Shown piece after piece: positions 1 to 14,423 of a DNA stretch of 64,000 nt. The position numbers and the translations under genes were made by a program. Positions within the stretch are counted from its first letter, which is position 1; every line of letters starts with the position of its first letter. The notes beneath the pieces were generated by a model. That model was not told the DNA's origin. It did not search any database and worked only from the letters and a program-made list of their open reading frames with translations. Source of the stretch: Eopsaltria australis (Eukaryota > Chordata > Aves > Passeriformes > Petroicidae); the NCBI GenBank assembly GCA_034509425.1, contig JAVTVJ010000117.1, positions 310,001-374,000 of the forward strand, given 5' to 3'.

Positions 1-3000
1 TCTCGCATAAGACCAGCTCCTGACATTCAAGACATCTATGTATGGGTTTAAGACTCAATTTGTGATCATCCACAAACTGACATGTCAGCTGTTCCTGCCT
101 TGTTGTTTAGAGAGAAACCAGGCTGGAGGAAAATCCTACAGGTTTGGATTGTGTTAAAGCATGTCCTTCTGTTTGTAAGGACAATCTCCAGGACACCACC
201 TCAATGTTTGCTGCCAATTAGGGTTGTTTTGGGTTTTTGATATTTTTTTCTGTGACTGTGTCTCCTATAAAGATCTCAGTGTGGCCTGCCCAGGAATCTG
301 AGCAGCCTCGATTCAAGCTGGTGGATCAAGCTAATATGAAAGCACAAATTGAAGGAGTGCTCAAGCAGCTCTTGGAGCCAATGGTTTTGGGCAAAACAAT
401 AAAGATGTTCTATAATTGTATGGAAGAGACAAGTTCATTGATTCCTATGAAGTTTTAAAGCAAGGAAGCCTTGCCTTTCCAGGTGCAATTTGCTAAAACA
501 TCAGTGGAAAATCACGAAAATTTCGTTTGCAGCTGCTGAAGAACATTACATTTACATCTTTATTTATCATCTTTCATGGGAAAAATCTTCAGCTACTCTG
601 CCTAAAACTTAAAATATATCTATCTTTTGCAGAGATCTTAGAGATAACCTGGTAGTAAAAACCCCTGACGAGTTATTGAAATTTAGAATTCAGAATTCTA
701 ATTAAGGAATAAACATTTGCACTTTTGTCTGTTACCAGATAACGTTTTGGGGATATTTTCAATGTTTTACAAGCCTGGCTTCCAGATTCAAAAACCAAGG
801 GCTTAGGGAATAAAAGAAAAAAAAAAAAAAAGAAAAAGAAATATGTATAAATAAATAAAGCAAAGACCAGAGCAGGGCATTGTATTTTGGTGAAGAAGAT
901 AGTTGGAACCTGCTATCACTTCTTGCTCTTGGGCAGTGTAACACAAAGATTACCTGTACCAGAAATTCAGTGTGAAAGCTGTATTATTCTGTTCCAAGTA
1001 TCATTTACTCTTTTAAGAAGTCAGATGTAGAACAGAGTAGCAGGGAAGGAACTAGTGGATTTCTCAAACACCCAGTAAAAACTGAGGATTTTAGCAGAAA
1101 AGAATATATTTTATAAAATTTGTAAGAATGATGGAAAATATACTTCAAATATAGTAGCACTTACAGAATTGTTAATTTTTTAATCTTTTTTTTTGGTTGG
1201 TTGGGTTTTTTTAAAGAAAATCGGGGGACCTGTTCTGAGAGTTCATTTATGTAAAACATGAGCAAGTCTCATCATCATTTTTCCAAGGTTTCCTGCACGG
1301 GTAGTACCTGAAGAATAACCTATAAAGAAAGAAAATTTGAACATTCAAATAACCTTAGGCTTTTAATTTCATTCAATTTCAACTGAAGGTCATAATCATG
1401 AAGAAATTTTAAACAATCTGTCCTACAGAGTGAACCATTTGCTAAAATCCTCCGGCTTCATACATTCCTAATGTTTTGTCTTACAATTTAAAAAAAAAAA
1501 TATTAAAAGTAAATGGATTTGCTTTGGGATTTTTGGGAACTTTTTTTCATTGTTTTCAGGAAAACATGGAAGACAAGAGAGAGAAAATTCATAGAAATTA
1601 CTCAAATTCTCTAAAACAAAAACTTGAGCACAGTGCACTCCAAAATTGTCCACAGTGGGCAGTATCTTCAAAAATAATAAAGGGTTTTTTTAATATTTGC
1701 AAAAATAAAATATAAGTTCTCCCACCTCAAATAAATCTTTTTCTTGGTGTTGATCACAGAGCTCAAGGCTAATAATGACCACCAAATGTGGTAGAAAGAC
1801 CTCTGCTTTATCACAGGTCTGAAAAACTGTTTATATTGCATAAGGAAAAGCGCCAATCCTTTCAAATCATCTGTCTTGATTCCTTTTACCCCAGTGTGTT
1901 ACTGATGAATGCCAGTATCAGCTTGTTCTGAGAGCTTTGTACTGAACTTGCTGCTAAACAAAGGAATCCCATGAAAATCCTTGTAACTCAGTAAGAGAAC
2001 AGTCAGCAACTGGCAATGCAGCATCCTCTGAGGGAAAGAAAACATTAAAATGTTACAAGCTGCAGGAAAATGTGGAAAAAACAAAGATGACAATCAACTG
2101 AGAAGAAGAAAAAATTATACTTTTGGCTGGTAACAATAATCTGAGGCCCATATTCTTTTTTAATTGATTAAGAATCAATATTTCATACAAGTGGAATTAG
2201 TACCAAATCTAAGAGAAAGACAACTCAGCCAAGAAACCACTGATCTGTTTTGTGCAATACATGCTGTTCATGCAACTCTATGAATGTGTTTGTATGTGCA
2301 CATGTATCTTTGTGTGAAAACACATATTTGTGTGTATTACTGCCCAATAAATCAATATAATGCCATGTTCTTGCTTAAACTTCTGCTTTGTAATATGGAT
2401 TCTTGGGGAGATTCATGGCCTGCTAATGTAGTGCAAATTGTCTTACAAGATTCTTCAAAGTGGTCAATATGTTTACTGTTTTAGAGAATAAAGAATTACC
2501 CTTGAGAGATATGGCTCATATCCTAAATAACAAAGGAGTGATTTGTGAATAGAAAACAGGGAATACAAACAGAACTTATGCTGAACATATTAATTTAAAT
2601 TATGTGGTCACATTCTTCAGCACTTGCTCAGAGCAGATTTTGCTTGACATAGTAGAACTGCTTCTGATTTATGTCATGTGAATAATAGGAGAATCTGTGC
2701 TGCCATTTAAATGCGCTTCATTGGAAAACAATGAAAACAATTCCAAAGGCATGCATTGTTGAACAGCATGAGCAGTCCAACTGCACAAGCACGATATCTG
2801 TATTGATCCAAGCAAAGTCATTTTAGTCTTACAGGGAAGAAAATAGAAATAGAGAAAACCAAGATCACACGGCTTGTCTGGACTCAGCTTAGCTTGTGCT
2901 GATTTTAGCTTCTTTCAGTTGTGACAATTGTCCAGCCATCAAGTAAGTGTCATTTAAATTTATTTAAGCTTTAGTTTAGCTTCGTGTAGTGTATTGCCTA

Positions 3001-4730
3001 TTGTTCATGGATAAGTAGTAACACAAGTACTCTTCACAGGCTAAAGAACTACTTCAACCCCAGAATAAAAATGCAGTTTAGGTGAGGACAGGAACTAGAG
3101 GACACAGTTAGTAGGGTTTTACACACAAATCATGATGGCCAGACACTGGTGACCAACGGTATAAACAAGCACATAAATAAACAGGTGTGAATCAGGTGTA
3201 AGAGGTTTCAGAGAAAGTGAGAAAACAGGAAAACAAGTCTACTTCTGTATTGGAAAGTAATGAAGTACTGGGTGAGTCACTGGAAGAATGAAAGAGAATG
3301 TCCTAGAGAGGAACTGAAGGTGAAAATCTTCAGAGACAAATGAAAGCTGCAGAGGGGAGCATACATTGCAGAAGAATTCACAGACCCTAGAAAGGTTTTG
3401 TTTATCAGTCTTAGGTGTTATTGGCTAAAAGTGTTGCATCATCAAAACTGCCCTGTAGTAACTGTTGTGTTTGATTATACTACCTCAATGTCAATTGCAG
3501 TAACCACAAATTCTGTAGATCTGTATGTAAGGTGCATTTCTTTTGATCCAGAAATATGTCCGAGACACTCCCTCTCTAGACACAGTGGCTGAATAAGGAA
3601 AGAGTAGAGGACATGGGGAAATAGTGAACAACTCTTGCCCTTGACTGCCACCCTGCTCATTAGCAGCCTGAAATTTAGGAAATTCCTGGGCCAAATATGT
3701 TCAATATTTCTTTAACTAACTAGTCCTCCATGAATTTTTATAAGCCCTTTCTGGGGTAATACGATGTCTTCTGAAAACAGCTACCACAATTCAATTATGC
3801 ATTTGGTTAAAAAGATTAAAAAACACAAACCAAAACCATCCCAGGACTTCCTTCTTTCGAATGCATAGAGCTCTTCTTCATGCCAGCAGAACACAGTGCA
3901 TCTTATGCTGTATATGTTTTAAATAGACATATTCTGATCTATGCTTTAAGGTTATAAACACAATGTCAGCTATTTTTTTGCAATTCATTGGCAGTTAAAG
4001 AATGATACAGGAGAGATATTGATTCAGACTTTTTAGGAATCAATTTTTAAAACCTCCATAGTAATACTTATCTTTACAAAACCTTTGTCCTGTTTTGTTT
4101 CTGCCAGGTAAACCCATCTTCTTTTCCTTGGGACTTCAGGGAGTGTAGTCTGTAGTCCAACTTCAACACAAGAATAGGCCAACATGGTTTATACAGGGCA
4201 TGCTACTACTTTGTGACTTGCAAAACATAACTAAATGAGATGTTTTCTAGATTGAAACTTAATCTCCTTACATAGCTTATACTCAACATTCTATGGAAAT
4301 TTATTGCTTTTCATTGTTAAGGCAATAAATGAAAGCTAAAAATTCATTCCTTAAATTCATAGTCAGAACAGGTTTCCAAACAGGTCCCTTCATCAAAAGA
4401 CTGAATATTAACAAAGAAAAGACTGTTCTATGAGCCTGTTTTACAGTCTGAACAGCCTTACTTTGGCAGTATGACAAAGACATCCCTAATAGCTTTGTTT
4501 TTATTACTGACATTCATCCCAGGTGAACTCAATTGATACCAAGGGATTTATATAACAGGTACAATAAACAGGCCTTGGCATTTCCAAATTAATTTCCTTG
4601 ACCTGATACAGAGACATAATCATAATCTTGGGTCTTCTTGCCAGAAACTTCACCCATTCCCATTAATGCAGAAACAAATATTAGCAAAGTTTAGGCTGTC
4701 ATTCACACTGGAGGAAACTTTGTGAGAGTT
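1..4730. other. AT-rich unique DNA, no gene seen
   Basis: No gene is supported here. Open frames are short, lack splice context and have no recognisable domain. An A-run lies near 816-845, and T-rich runs lie near 1185-1212. The stretch could be intergenic or intronic. Confidence 0.6.
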
Positions 4731-4945
4731 CATTCAGATATTAGGAAGAAATTCTTTACTGTGAGGGTGCTGAGGCCCTGGCAGAGGTTGCCCAGAGAAT
4801 CTGTGGATATCCCATCCCTAGAAGTGTCCAACACCAGGTTGGATGGGGCTTGGAGAAACCTGGTCTGGTGGAAGGTGTCCCTGCCCACGGCAGAGAGTTG
4901 GAACAAGGAAATCTTTAAGGTCCCTTCCAACACAAATCTCTCTGC
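4731..4945 (+). mobile_element. CR1 LINE 3'-end fragment
   Basis: The sequence follows the sense strand of an avian CR1 3' end: a 'ttaggaagaaattctttactgtgagggtg' type segment, then 'ggttggatggggcttggag', 'cctggtctggtggaaggtgtccctgccc' and 'aaggtcccttccaac'. The terminal 8-mer repeats are missing or decayed. Only about 215 bp of the 3' region is present, typical of 5'-truncated CR1 copies. The open frame across it has no coding meaning. Confidence 0.92.
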
Positions 4946-6190
4946 TATTTGTTTGAGCCCTTCTCTCTGTCCTCAGTGAGGGCAGGATTCATCCCTGAGT
5001 GCTTGCTTACGTCTGTGTGAATGGGTGTGAATAGTTCAGCAGTATCAGTACTTTTAGAACAGTTAAGGTTTCCTCCTTTTTGGTATTTCTTACTCTTCAA
5101 ATCAGTCTGTGAGTGACAGCCCTCTACTGCACTGGACCTGAGTTCATATAAAGGATTTTCCTGCTAGCAGGGATTTGCCAGCTACAGTGGCTTTGGCAAG
5201 CAAAAGCTTGTTGTTAAGGAGCATCAGAGCCCTCATCCAGAAATACTTTCTGCAGCTGTGTGCAGCTGACTGACATCCCCAGTACCTGTGTATCCATGGT
5301 CACAGATCACCATGGCTGAATTTCTCTGCTCTACTGGTTTAATTACAAGGAAGAGTTTGCTTATAAAATGAGTACTCAGGATTTATACCTTATTGACTTT
5401 GTTACATTTCAATGTCACACAACTGCAGTTAATGTGTTGTCTGTCTTTTGTGAGCTCTCTGACTTTTTTCCACTCGTCCTTACACAATTTATTAATTTTA
5501 TTAACAATATGGACAGAAGATTGCATGGGATGTACCATTGTTGGCTGAAGATGACAGCAAAGAGCTCTGGACAGTCTAGAACTACAACATGAGAACTGGA
5601 AGAGCAGCTGAAGCAGCAGATGTTGCAAATTTGGAGCACCTCCTGAGGACTGAGGATGCTCAGAGAGGACCCAAATAATCCTAGCCCATCCCTGAGCCAC
5701 ACAATGGTGCTATTAAAGATAGTCTATTTCTGAATGTGAACACATTCATGTGGAGTAAACAAGTGTAATGCAGAGATCTTTGATTCAGTAGAAACCTGAG
5801 AAATTCCAGATGATTCTGCACAGCATTTATGATTTTACCTGGCTGGACTTGTAAGCAGCTTGTTCTGAATAGTGTCCCAAATCCTCTCTCCTGGCAGAGA
5901 TTGCAATACCACACAAATACAGCAAAGAATAAATTGTGCTGCTTTTCATTTCCACACCTTTCTGGTTCGATGAGTACAGTATTAACTGCTCCTTGTATAA
6001 ACCCAACAATGCTTTACAAGGCAGAGCATCAGAAAGCTACAATGCTCAGCACAACATTTCTTCAAAAAAATAATTCCCCTTTTCTTCCTGTCCCAATCTA
6101 TGGTCAAAGGTTAATGATCTTAAAATGTTTCTGTTTTACTTGGCTTTACTCTGACAAAGAGCTTATGAAAACAGAATGCTTGATATGAAA
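4946..6190. other. Unique DNA, nothing recognised
   Basis: No gene, RNA or repeat could be supported. Overlapping frames at 5383-5702 (minus) show no domain and no conserved composition. Confidence 0.5.
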
Positions 6191-6331
6191 TCAGAGAACC
6201 ACTGAATTGTCTGAGTTGGAAGAGACCTTATGGATAATTTAGTTTCCAATCCCGCTTCCATGGGCAAGGATGCCACTCATTAGAACAAATTGGTCAAGGC
6301 CCCATCCAACCCGGCTTTGAACAATTCCAGA
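6191..6331 (-). mobile_element. CR1 LINE 3'-end fragment
   Basis: The plus strand reads 'gagttggaagagacctta...atgggcaaggatgccac...ggccccatccaacc', the reverse complement of a CR1 3' end. It is clearly diverged, so this is an old copy. Confidence 0.85.
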
Positions 6332-8049
6332 AGTCAGGAAATGAGCTGCATGTGTCTTATTCAGAGCCTTGCAAAGCTTCACACCTCCTCAGGCCCTCAT
6401 TCTTCTCTCTATTAATGGTCACGCCCAGCTGCCCTCTTATGAGCTGAAACCACAATTTAACCTACATGGATTTAAAGAACAATTCGGTAAAAGACTTATT
6501 AATCATCACAGTTCCTCTGTGGTATACGGTGATGTCTATCATAGGTCCTCAGTAGCCAGTAGCAGTGTCTGTAATTCCTGAGACAGCCCATGCCAGGAAT
6601 GTGCTACCAGAAGGCTCTGACACTACTAATATGTGTTACCATTATCTTTTGAGGTTGGCTGGGCTGCTCCCTGAAAACAAAGAAAGAAGCCTGAAGATCC
6701 ATTGCCATTGTCTCATGCAAGCTCTGCCCTGCACTGAAGAGATAATCAGCACTGAATTTCTTTGTATCTCCCCCTGGCACTTCTGTGTTCCCTTCCTTCC
6801 TCTGCAAGAAAACTCAGCAGGATTTTCAGCCTGCTGGAGGCCAGTGCAGTAATGTTTGCTAAGAAAAGCTTTTCAGCAATTGTTTTCTTGCTGCTGTTTT
6901 GTGTTTTGGTTTGTTTTTTTGGGGTTTTTTTTCCCAATTCATCAGAAAATGCTTATTCATGCCAAGGAAAATTTTACTGGGAATGCCTTATCTTGGTTGC
7001 ATTTGAGAATTTCCTGAGGTTAAGGATGAAAATGTGCACCAGAGAACTTTCCCTTCATTGCTGAATAGCCCAAATCATTATAGCACATACAGAGTCCAAA
7101 CCCCTTTTTCCTCCGTTACCTCAGTCAAGATCAGTTCAATGAAAGTAAAATAAAAAATCCCCATCAGAAGTTATCATTTGAATAAGTGCAAAATTTAAAT
7201 TTTTAAATTTTTTTTTTACTCCTCTATAATGAATCTCACTGGCAGGTTTGTCTGAAGTTTGCAGTTAGGGACTAGGCTGCATTCTGAATCACATGGAAAT
7301 AAGTGTTTAAATGTAAATCAGTTAGCATACTGGATAGGAAAAGGAATATTTTGTTACTTGTTCATACTTACTTGGAAGTTCATAAAACTTACATTTTCAT
7401 TCTGAATTCCTAAGAGAGAGGGGTGAGTCGGAGAGATGTTAAAGAAAAAATAAGATCAGAGATTAAAATAAATGGCAAATATAGAAACATCAAGTGCTCC
7501 TTTAAAAACACAAACCTGAAGAATTCATCTGACTGAAAAAATTGAGGAAACACCTGCACTTCACAGACTGGCTGGCAAGAACAAGTAGTGAAACCTCAAA
7601 ATTCTCAGTTGTTAAACTGAGACAAATCTAAGAGCTATGCAAAATTGTACCTTGAGTTCCACCCATGCAGTCTGACTGACTTCACTGAGTGTGAACAAAG
7701 TTACTCCTAGAGCTTTCAGAGTTACAGAATTCTCACACGGGCTTTATTGCCCACAGATTGCACTCTGTTCCTCCAGTCTTGCTGGGAACATTAAGACTGT
7801 AACATAGAGGACTGAAAGAGGAATACTTCAGTGTTCTGTTCTGTCTTTTCAATGCACAGAAGGAGGATTTGGGGCTCGTAGGAAAGGAATATCTGATCTA
7901 TGCACCTCATCTTTCAGCTAGCTCAAGTAATATACCTCCTGCCTCTCCCATTTGTCTCTGCTGGTAATTCAGGGGAAAAAGAAGAGCAAAGTGAGACAAA
8001 AAGTCTATGGGAATGTGGGAAAATATGGGTATTAGAAGGAAAACTAGAG
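6332..8049. other. Unique DNA, nothing recognised
   Basis: AT-rich with a T/G-rich run at about 6897-6935. Short frames at 6369-7064 show no recognisable domain. Confidence 0.5.
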
Positions 8050-8213
8050 TCAGGGAATGGTTTATGTTAGAAGAGACCTCAAAGATGTGGCAATTTCAAA
8101 TCCCCTGCCATGTACAGGAACACCTTCCACTGGACCAAGTTGCTCAGAGCCACCTCCAACCTGATCTTGAGCACTTTAAGGGGTGGGGTGTCCACAACCA
8201 CTGTGGACATCAA
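8050..8213 (-). mobile_element. CR1 LINE 3'-end fragment
   Basis: Reads as a reverse-complement CR1 end: 'agaagagacctcaaagat', 'cccctgccatgtacaggaacaccttccactgg', 'ccaagttgctcagagcc', then 'gggtggggtgtccacaacc'. Confidence 0.9.
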
Positions 8214-10732
8214 AATGCTGAGCCATTAGAGGTTTAAAATATTTCTACCTCAAACCTGGTACCAAAATTAATGTACACCTTTGCGAGAAGAGAGGAAATG
8301 CCTTTTTGGTTTCATCCACTTCATTCATACTATTCAACACCCATAATTTCTAATCTTCAGACTCTATTGTCATCAAAACTCCAGGCTATTTGGGAAACTT
8401 TTGGAACCTATAAGTAGTTGCTACAGTATACTTACAAATTAAACTAATCCTTAGTGATAATAGTGCTTATCAAGAACAAATCTGGATCTGAAATATTTAT
8501 CTACTCTTCACCCCACTCTTCTAGTATTAGCATGGTAATCTCTTTCCAGTTCAAATGCAGCATTTGTAATACTACTTTGCAGTATGTTTCTGATGTCTTC
8601 TGCCCTCATCTGTGTAATTCGTGTTTGAAATGCAACAAAAGACTCTACAGAACAAGAGAACTACATAAATCCTTTCTTAAATCCTTCAATCTTTAGATTA
8701 AAAAAAATCCCCGCATTAATGTTTGTAAACCCAATAATGGGACCAGGTCCAACCATTTATGGCTACATTTGCAATTCAGATCTCTGTTAACATGAAGATT
8801 AAAGAAAGGATTAGTTTCCAGCCCCAAAAGGCACAGTTTAGCAGCCAAATATGAGCTGATCATCAGATGTGCCAAAATATAAAAATACAGGAAAGATCAA
8901 AATGGTCATTTCTGATGTCCTGTCTTTGAAACGAAGATTAAAACAATTTTAAATGCCTTAGCATTCTGAATCTTCCTGTAGGACTTGCCAAACTGCTCCT
9001 TCTGATCCTGTCTCATTGACATTAAAAATTATGAAGGCCCCAGCTTCGATGTGTTTCTACTGAGGGTAATTTGACAGTGTTAGTGGAGGTGAGCAGCTTC
9101 TCCCGTGCACTGACCCAGGGTAGCAGATCTGGCAGATAAACAAGTCTGTGACAAATAGCACTGACATCCCTGTCAAAAGAAAAGACATGACTCAGACCCA
9201 GTATCTGTACACAGCCCAGTGCTGGCTTTCAGTGACAAATGGTTTTAGTCTGACAGTGTGTTTCACTGCTTGAACTTTCATCTATCAAAACAAGACTCAG
9301 AAGAAGGGAACACACATAGAGGCAGACAGCCTGGCCTGCCCACTCTAACAGTACTTATAATTTTTTCCATTATTTTGGTACCCTTATCATTCTCTGGACA
9401 ATATTTTATTTATTTTATTTCTCCTCCCTTTTTTTTTTTTTTCTTTTTTTTAAGTTTAAAAGAATAAACCAATGAAAGTTTAATTTCATTACTTGCAAAT
9501 CCAACCATTAGAAAGAGCCTGTGATATTTTAATGAAATCTTACTCCACACAGGACACTAAGTTTCACTCACCCATGGACAGAGTCTTACAATTGGTATTA
9601 GACTAATGGAAAATTGAGTTAACTTCCAGGCAGTTATCCAGGCATGCTTTGAAGGCATCAGCAGGTAGAAAATCAACACCAGGCAGTTCCTTCTGGATGT
9701 TCATCATCTTCTGGTGTTAGCGGCTTAGATCTGGATTTCTGCTTTTTATTTCTCTGCCTCCAACTTCCAGCCAGGAATTAATTTAAAGCTTTTCTGCACT
9801 AGAATAAAAAAAGAAAAAAGAAACCAAATGAAACACAAAAATCAGTGGACTGCTATACTGTGTGTCCATGTCAGGATGTTGGCAGGGGGACTCTGTGGGT
9901 TGGGCTCTGTCAGAAGAGGCTGTGAGTGGCTAACTGTGTCAACAAGCATCCTCTCAGTATGTTTTTCACAAAACCTTTATTCTAGAAGGCTGTTTTTACA
10001 TTTATTAATTCCATTCCTGTCTTTTAATTGTTCTGTCTCTAAATTTAACATGAAAATTAAGTGATGCTTTCCCTTACTTTAACTGACTTATACTCACCAA
10101 GTCATCCTACTCTTTTTGTTATTGTTTTGAATATTGGGTAAATATTCAGGGTTTTGCAATGTTCTACTATTATATCCCTTAATAAATATCTAATTCTATA
10201 TCCAGACATCTGCTCAAAAATTCCCTAAAATACTTGTTCATGGTTTTGGAGGCATCATGTTTTAATGAAAACAGACAGTGACTTCTTTAGTAACCAGTAT
10301 TTCAAAATTACCCATTCTGCACCTGTGGTTCAATAGCAGGTATTTTGTTTTGGTTTTTTCCCAAATGTGGAAGAAAATGTCAGTGTTTGCTTAAAACATA
10401 TTTAGAATACTGGTAACCTTACCCTCAGAACTTGTTTCTCATTTGCATAGTCTTTTTTATTTGAATCATTAATTTTCTTTTTTGTGCTTAGCTTTTTGTA
10501 TCAAAATTCACTTTTGGTGATTTTTAATTTATGTATATTAATATCTTTTTCTTTTATTTATTTTGATAGATATTGATTTTTATTTTCCATGTATTGCCTT
10601 AATTTATGCACTAGGACAGGTTAAGAGCTAGACAAAAATGGTCTTTACAAATATTGAATCAGGACTTCTCAAATAAATAGTAAAATAGTCTCAGAAATTC
10701 TTCTCATATAGCTCTGTTTTTCAAAGATGAAA
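8214..10732. other. AT-rich unique DNA
   Basis: No gene supported. A T-rich run lies at about 9428-9453. The region from 10440 to 10600 is very T-rich. Confidence 0.5.
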
Positions 10733-10846
10733 CAATCATAGAACCATAGAATGGCCTGGGACGGAATTGACTGTAAAGATTATCCAATTCCATCCCCCCT
10801 GCCATGGGCAGGTACATCTTCCACTAGACCAGGTTGCTCAGAGATA
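10733..10846 (-). mobile_element. CR1 LINE 3' terminus with 8-mer tail
   Basis: It begins with the CR1 terminal repeat on the complementary strand ('atcatagaaccatagaatgg'), then 'cccctgccatgggcaggtacatcttccac' and 'gaccaggttgctcagag'. The copy is about 114 bp. It is followed within 20 bp by a T-homopolymer (about 10862-10887). Confidence 0.93.
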
Positions 10847-13329
10847 CTCAGATATTACTGTTTCTTTTTTTTTTTTTTTTTTTTTTTGTCTTCTTTCCAT
10901 TAAATTCTCCTTAGCTTGGAAACTGAGCTTATCTGAAATGCCATATATAATTAATAGAGACAAGCTAATCACTAGGTTGGAAGATGGTGGTTTCCTAGGA
11001 AGTGGTGGTCAAGACCATCTTACAATCAGTGAAACAAAATGAAAGTGATTTGAACTATCTTTTATCTTCTTTTATTAAATATAAGCAGGTTATAATCACC
11101 AGTCTCTAAGCAACAGACAGACACTAATCCAGCAATTAATTCATCTTTATCCATATAATGAGGTCCAAAATAGAGCTGGCTTGTGTTAAACGTGACACCT
11201 CCAGAGAGGAAGGAAAAGAAAAAAGAATCCACCTGTATGCACATGTATTCAAGAACTCTAATGACTAACCACTGTCTGTGTGAGACCTTTAATATGTCTC
11301 CAAAATTGAAATTCTCCTTGGTTACACAGTTTTTCTTTCTATTACATACAGATATTAAAAAGCAAACCCTCTGTTCTCTGCCTTAAATAAGAGTCCATTT
11401 CCATCCTTTGCTATTTAGCCCTTTGGTCTTTTCACATTGAGATCTGTGGACCTATTGATGCTAAAACTGGTACTGACATTGCTACTAGTGAGTGACACCA
11501 TTTTTTCTTTTCTTCACCCTTTCTTTTCCTTTATTCAGCCCTTTCTGTTTTTGCTAAACTCATTATAAGTGGAGCTGGCAATTCCAACAATGTAAATTAG
11601 CCCAACATCAACATTACAGTCACTCCACTTACACCTCTTTTCTCAGGAGTGGGAAAGCCAAGTCTGGCCCCCCAGTTTTGTAACACAGATATTGAAGCAA
11701 GTAAGGGAAAGGGGAATTTTTGTTCCATCATGTTTATTACAGCTACTTAGTCTGCCTCATACAGATTTTCACTTTAATGCAATTTCAATATAAATTCTAT
11801 CTGTTCATATTTGACTATTCTAGCTACTTTCCAGTGAGACAAAGTCTCCCTGTTTGTCTTGGTGCAACATGTAGGGTATCCCATAGACATAATTAATTAG
11901 TTTTGGTGCCAAAAGGCTCTTGCCATCATTCGTTTATTGGAACTGTTGAACCATTATCAAAAGCTAACAACCAGCAGTGTGTAAAGAGACTCACCTTCAA
12001 TGAAACTAGACTTTTACAATAATGTGGAAAACGAATTTTTATCCCAAAGCACTCATAACTTGCCATCAGCTCCATGAGGAACTGCCCTGTGGCCTCTTAA
12101 ATGGCAATAAGGCACCTTTGGTGAGTCAAAGATTGCACCCCAGGGAAACAGTCAGCATAAGACTTACATTTAGGTCACTACTTACACATTACTATTTCTA
12201 ATCACCAGGGATTGTTTCTTCCACTTCTTTTTTATCTCCATACTGCAGCACCTCTAAAATTTCTCAGTAGTATTTTATATATACATATACATATATAGAT
12301 ATATATATATATATATATATATATGCATATATACGTTTCTGTGTGTCTGTGTTTTTTATTAGTAGTATTTTATTTCTTGGCAGTGTAACTGAAACTTAGA
12401 TAAGAATACACTGAGAAAATATTTATATTGCCTGCAACTTTTGCTTACCCAGTTGAGTTGCTAAGAGTATTCAGGTGGAAGACAGCAGCACTACCCTGGA
12501 GAGAGCTGTGACACAATAAAAGGCCATCATTCTTGACTGCTCATTACTGCTCAACAGGTACAGGCTATATCTCTCCAACATCTACAGACTAGTTTATTTA
12601 AGTGCTTTCTAATTAATTGGTAAAATTACCAGTTTTGTTGAGACTAAAAAGCCATTGCAGTTAACCTAAGTAATTTTGCCTGAATTTGATCACTCACTTC
12701 TCATGAAAGTTTTTGCAGGCTAAGTGGCGGGATTGGTAGCATGAAGGGGAAAGCCAGCAAAGCAGGGGGAGAGACAGAAATCTCTTTCAGCCTAACAGAC
12801 TCTGAAGTGAATGTCTGTCAGTGACTTCAGTTACCAGGAACCAAGTTGCAAACATTGCAAAAATCCCTACACACTCTACTCTGGAAGTTACAAACCACAA
12901 CCTAAGAAAAAAAAGAGAAATATGCCAAATTAGCAGAACTGCAGGGTCTTTTGCTGCTGGTCATGATAGCAGATCCTTTTTAACATTGTCCTCTTTTTTC
13001 TGTTTCTTAGACCCTTCAGCTAGACTTTAAACTTACCTTGCTGACTCATTAGGAGAGAGCAAGGTAAAAAGTCAAAACCAAGAGTGTCTGAAGTGTTCAG
13101 TTTTTCATCTGGTTCTGTGCGGCATTGAACATTTTGCTTCTGTGTGTGCTGTCACCATTAAAGATTCCATATTTTAGCTTTAGTGGCACTTTGCCTGATC
13201 TCTCTGCATTGTCTCCTGGATATTCTGGGCGTTTCAATGAGGGGTTTTTTTTGCTAGCATGGTAACAGCTTAGAGGAAATTTACTCTGGAAGGTAACGTC
13301 ACATATTGGGTGAGTTTGACATTCATATT
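10847..13329. other. Unique DNA with T-run and TA microsatellite
   Basis: No gene supported. It contains the T-run at about 10862-10887 and the TA-rich microsatellite listed separately. Confidence 0.5.
12276..12338. repeat. (TA)n-rich microsatellite
   Basis: An alternating TA tract with interspersed TACA and TAGA units; an uninterrupted (AT) core lies at about 12299-12324. Confidence 0.95.
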
Positions 13330-13789
13330 ATCATAAAATCTTTAAGATGAGAAAAGACCACAAAGACCACCAAGTCCATTTGTTAACCCAGCACCACTGT
13401 GCTTACCCCTAAACCAGGCTCCCCAGTGCCACATCCATGTGCCTTTAGAGCACTTCCAGACACTGTGGCTCTACCACTTCCCTTGACAGCCTCTTCCAAT
13501 GCCTGATCACTTCGTCAGTGAAGAAATTTACCCTGATACCAAATACAGGGAAAGCTCCACTGGCACAGTTTAAAGCCATTTCCTGCTGTCCTGTCACTTG
13601 TTAATGGGAGAAGAGGCCAACCCCCAGCTGTCTACACCCTCCTTTCAGGGAGTTGTAAAGACAGATAAGTCCCTCCTGAGCCTTCTTTTCTCCAGATTAA
13701 ACAACTCCAGTCCTTTCATCCTCTTCTTACATGAATTGTTCTCCCAACATTTCACAGCTCGATTGTCCTCATTTGGACACCCATAACTT
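13330..13789 (-). mobile_element. CR1 LINE fragment, about 460 bp
   Basis: The plus strand is a reverse-complement CR1 of a different subfamily from the shorter copies: 'gaccacaaagaccaccaagtcc', 'cagcctcttccaatgcctgatcac', 'cagtgaagaaattta', 'ccatttcctgctgtcctgtcacttgttaat', then 'gagccttcttttctccagattaaac'. Part of the 3' UTR and end of the CR1 ORF2 region is present. Confidence 0.92.
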
Positions 13790-14423
13790 CTGGGCCGTTA
13801 TCAGCATTCACAATGCATGTTTCCAAGAAAGATTTAAAAGAAAAGAAGTTTAGTATGCTATCTCACTATTTGTTTGGGTGATTGCAACTTTATTTAAACA
13901 TTGTTAAAAATGTATCTTGATGTCAGCTCCAGTAATGGGATTTTTTGTCAATGACTTTTTTTTAAATTTTATTTTTCAGAGAAAGCAGCTAACTGAAATA
14001 AGCATGAGCATGTGATATGCAGTTCTAATAAAATACATCCCCACACAGAACTGCTCTACATGCCTCTTTAGAATATTAAACTACTTTTATTCTTTTATGT
14101 GCTATTTAAACTGACGTGAAGATTTGTGGATACTCGAAGCCTGGAGACTATAAAAGAACATTCATAGAGATGTAAGATAGGAGGGATTGGTCTGTTTGCT
14201 GCTTGTTTACTTTCTCAATATAAAATATGTTTTTGAGCTAACGTGACCTCTAACACTTACTAGGTGCATGAATTTCTTACTGGTGTCTGAAAATACTTCA
14301 GTTCCATCTTACCCACTCCATTTATGTGCAGAGATTTACCACTGCTCTCAGAAGTCCCTTGTTTTGTTAGGTTCTGATTTACAACACACAAAAGTCTCTG
14401 AAAATGTTTCTTATGTGTAATTT
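13790..14423. other. Unique DNA, nothing recognised
   Basis: AT-rich, no supported feature. Confidence 0.5.

Noticed and set aside
237..458. 73-codon plus-strand frame near the left edge
   Set aside because: It opens on a non-ATG codon, with no splice context, no domain and no supporting neighbours.
5383..5702. Overlapping 95- to 105-codon minus frames
   Set aside because: Cys/Ser-rich with no domain; two frames overlap in the same DNA, typical of chance openings.
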